Positions 63,533 through 64,000 of a DNA stretch of 64,000 nucleotides are shown in pieces (position 1 is the stretch's first letter; the number at the start of each line of letters is the position of its first letter). The notes under the pieces are model-generated. The model searched no databases, was not told the DNA's origin, and was given only the letters and a program-made list of their open reading frames with translations. The position numbers and the translations under genes are program-made. This DNA is from JADKAV01 sp963704075. Its GTDB lineage: Bacteria; Actinomycetota; Actinomycetes; S36-B12; UBA10799. The stretch is from the NCBI GenBank assembly GCA_963704075.1, contig CAVPGV010000004.1:299395-363394 (forward strand), written 5' to 3'.

Positions 63533-63614
63533 GCGGGTGTGGCGGAATTGGCAGACGCGCAGGATTTAGGTTCCTGTGTCCTCGGACGTGGGAGTTCAAG
63601 TCTCCCCACCCGCA
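63533..63614 (+). tRNA. tRNA-Leu (anticodon TAG)
   Basis: Acceptor GCGGGTG/CACCCGC, D-arm with GGAATTGGCAGACGC, anticodon loop TTTAGGT in stem CAGGA/TCCTG, long type-II variable arm, T-arm GGGAG-TTCAAGT-CTCCC. CCA is not encoded. An integrase gene lies just beyond its 3' end. Confidence 0.95.
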
Positions 63615-63630
63615 CAAATTCCCCCCACAG

Positions 63631-63666
63631 GATGGGGAGCTGATGGGCTCCCATCTACTCCCCATC
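63631..63666. repeat. Nested inverted repeat at the integrase end
   Basis: GATGGGGAG-ct-GATGGG-ct-CCCATC-ta-CTCCCCATC: four GATGGG-type units in alternating orientation, overlapping the integrase stop. Likely arm-type binding sites or a terminator of the second element. Confidence 0.65.
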
Positions 63667-64000
63667 TACCGCCTTCCGTAGGGGCCGCACATTGTCGCCG
63701 CCGTAGGAGCCGATGAGACCTGCCACCATCGCTGCGGCGCTGTAACCGTCCTCGTCGGTGAGGTGCGAGGAGATCGCCAGTGTCATCGACCCGTGGGCAT
63801 GCCCGAGCTGGCGCTGCACCTTCTTTGGGTGCACGCCGGCGGTCAGCGCCAGCGTGGCCCAGGTGTGACGCAGGTCGTGCAGGCGGATAGGGCGCAGTCC
63901 TGCTCGTTTCACCTCGCGCGCGAACGCGTTGCTCACGGTCTCCGGGTGGATGGCCTGGCCCAGCGCATCTGTGAACACGAGGCCGTCGTGGCGGTATCCC
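63655..64000 (-). CDS. Tyrosine recombinase of the tRNA-Leu element, C-terminal part
   Basis: The window holds the last 114 residues of a phage-type integrase; the rest lies to the right. HDLRHTWATLAL (Arg-II with His) and QLGHAHGSM (His/second motif) are present. The next motif reads TLAISSHLTDEDGYSAA, where the usual pattern is -YSHLTDE-; the catalytic Tyr position is Ser (codon TCC). Either the enzyme is inactive, a base was miscalled (TAC), or another Tyr serves. It directly follows tRNA-Leu, the expected attachment site. Confidence 0.85.
   Translation of the reverse strand, partial: GYRHDGLVFTDALGQAIHPETVSNAFAREVKRAGLRPIRLHDLRHTWATLALTAGVHPKKVQRQLGHAHGSMTLAISSHLTDEDGYSAAAMVAGLIGSYGGDNVRPLRKAVDGE

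Overview
The window is GC-rich chromosomal DNA, dense with genes in short operons, from a member of the Actinomycetota. The signs are GlgE-type maltosyltransferase, the MurT/GatD lipid II amidation pair, a DUF222-HNH (13E12-type) gene, a SCO6880-family conjugation-like module, many ATGA/GTGA start-stop overlaps, and about fifteen genes with a -10 hexamer only 6-7 nt before the start codon (leaderless transcripts). The gene order gatB-gatA-gatC / ligA-metE-like / mnmA-iscS / etfA-etfB / methyltransferase-GH57-GT4 / hexapeptide acyltransferase-methyltransferase-enoyl-CoA hydratase closely follows the mycobacterial Rv3009c-Rv3039c region as I remember it. I cannot place the organism below phylum or class.

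Layout. 0-2.4 kb: SbcCD nuclease (sbcC cut by the window edge). 2.5-6.2 kb: VanZ-like protein and gatCAB. 6.4-7.8 kb: a P-loop kinase and an SDR. 8-17.2 kb: ligA with a MetE-like gene, two TRIC-type channels, mnmA-iscS and glycogen phosphorylase. 17.2-19.8 kb: an SGNH hydrolase and an MBOAT acyltransferase (surface O-acylation). 20-22 kb: etfBA. 22-30 kb: a locus resembling that for methylglucose lipopolysaccharide, with a PGM1-like ATP-grasp ligase and a small membrane protein set into it. 30-36.4 kb: glgX, glgE, glgB. 36.4-42.9 kb: a large SF2 helicase with a membrane-like hairpin, murT-gatD, a thioredoxin-TPR protein and a TetR regulator. 43-46 kb: an HNH gene with an SOS-box-like site and an acyl-CoA mutase. 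46-53.9 kb: two secreted PLD-fold paralogues and a compact type IV secretion-like cluster with a divergent secreted Cys/His hydrolase. 54.0-59.25 kb: a small integrated element at tRNA-Lys, bounded by a duplicated tRNA 3' end and paired arm-type repeats, carrying a broken integrase and several secreted proteins (RCC1/FN3 among them). 59.2-63.6 kb: tRNA-Lys, a GroES-like protein, DUF3618, the cbiMNQO metal importer behind a perfect palindrome, bcp and tRNA-Leu. 63.65 kb to the end: the integrase of a second element at tRNA-Leu, with serine where the catalytic tyrosine should be.

A caution on the sequence: many conserved genes carry a single frameshift, and nearly all are net +1 (one extra base). 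None occurs in genes between about 17.2 and 44.4 kb, while they are very dense inside the tRNA-Lys element. This is the pattern of insertion errors in a partly polished long-read assembly rather than gene decay, so most broken genes here are probably intact in the organism. Coordinates for such genes run from the true start to the true stop across the shift.

Together the central 30 kb is mainly about alpha-glucan metabolism: phosphorolysis (glgP), debranching (glgX), maltose-1-phosphate elongation (glgE), branching (glgB), and a second, methylated-glucan pathway (GT4, GH57, methyltransferases, acyltransferase). The last third is accessory: secreted proteins, a conjugation-like machine without relaxase, and two tRNA-integrated elements.
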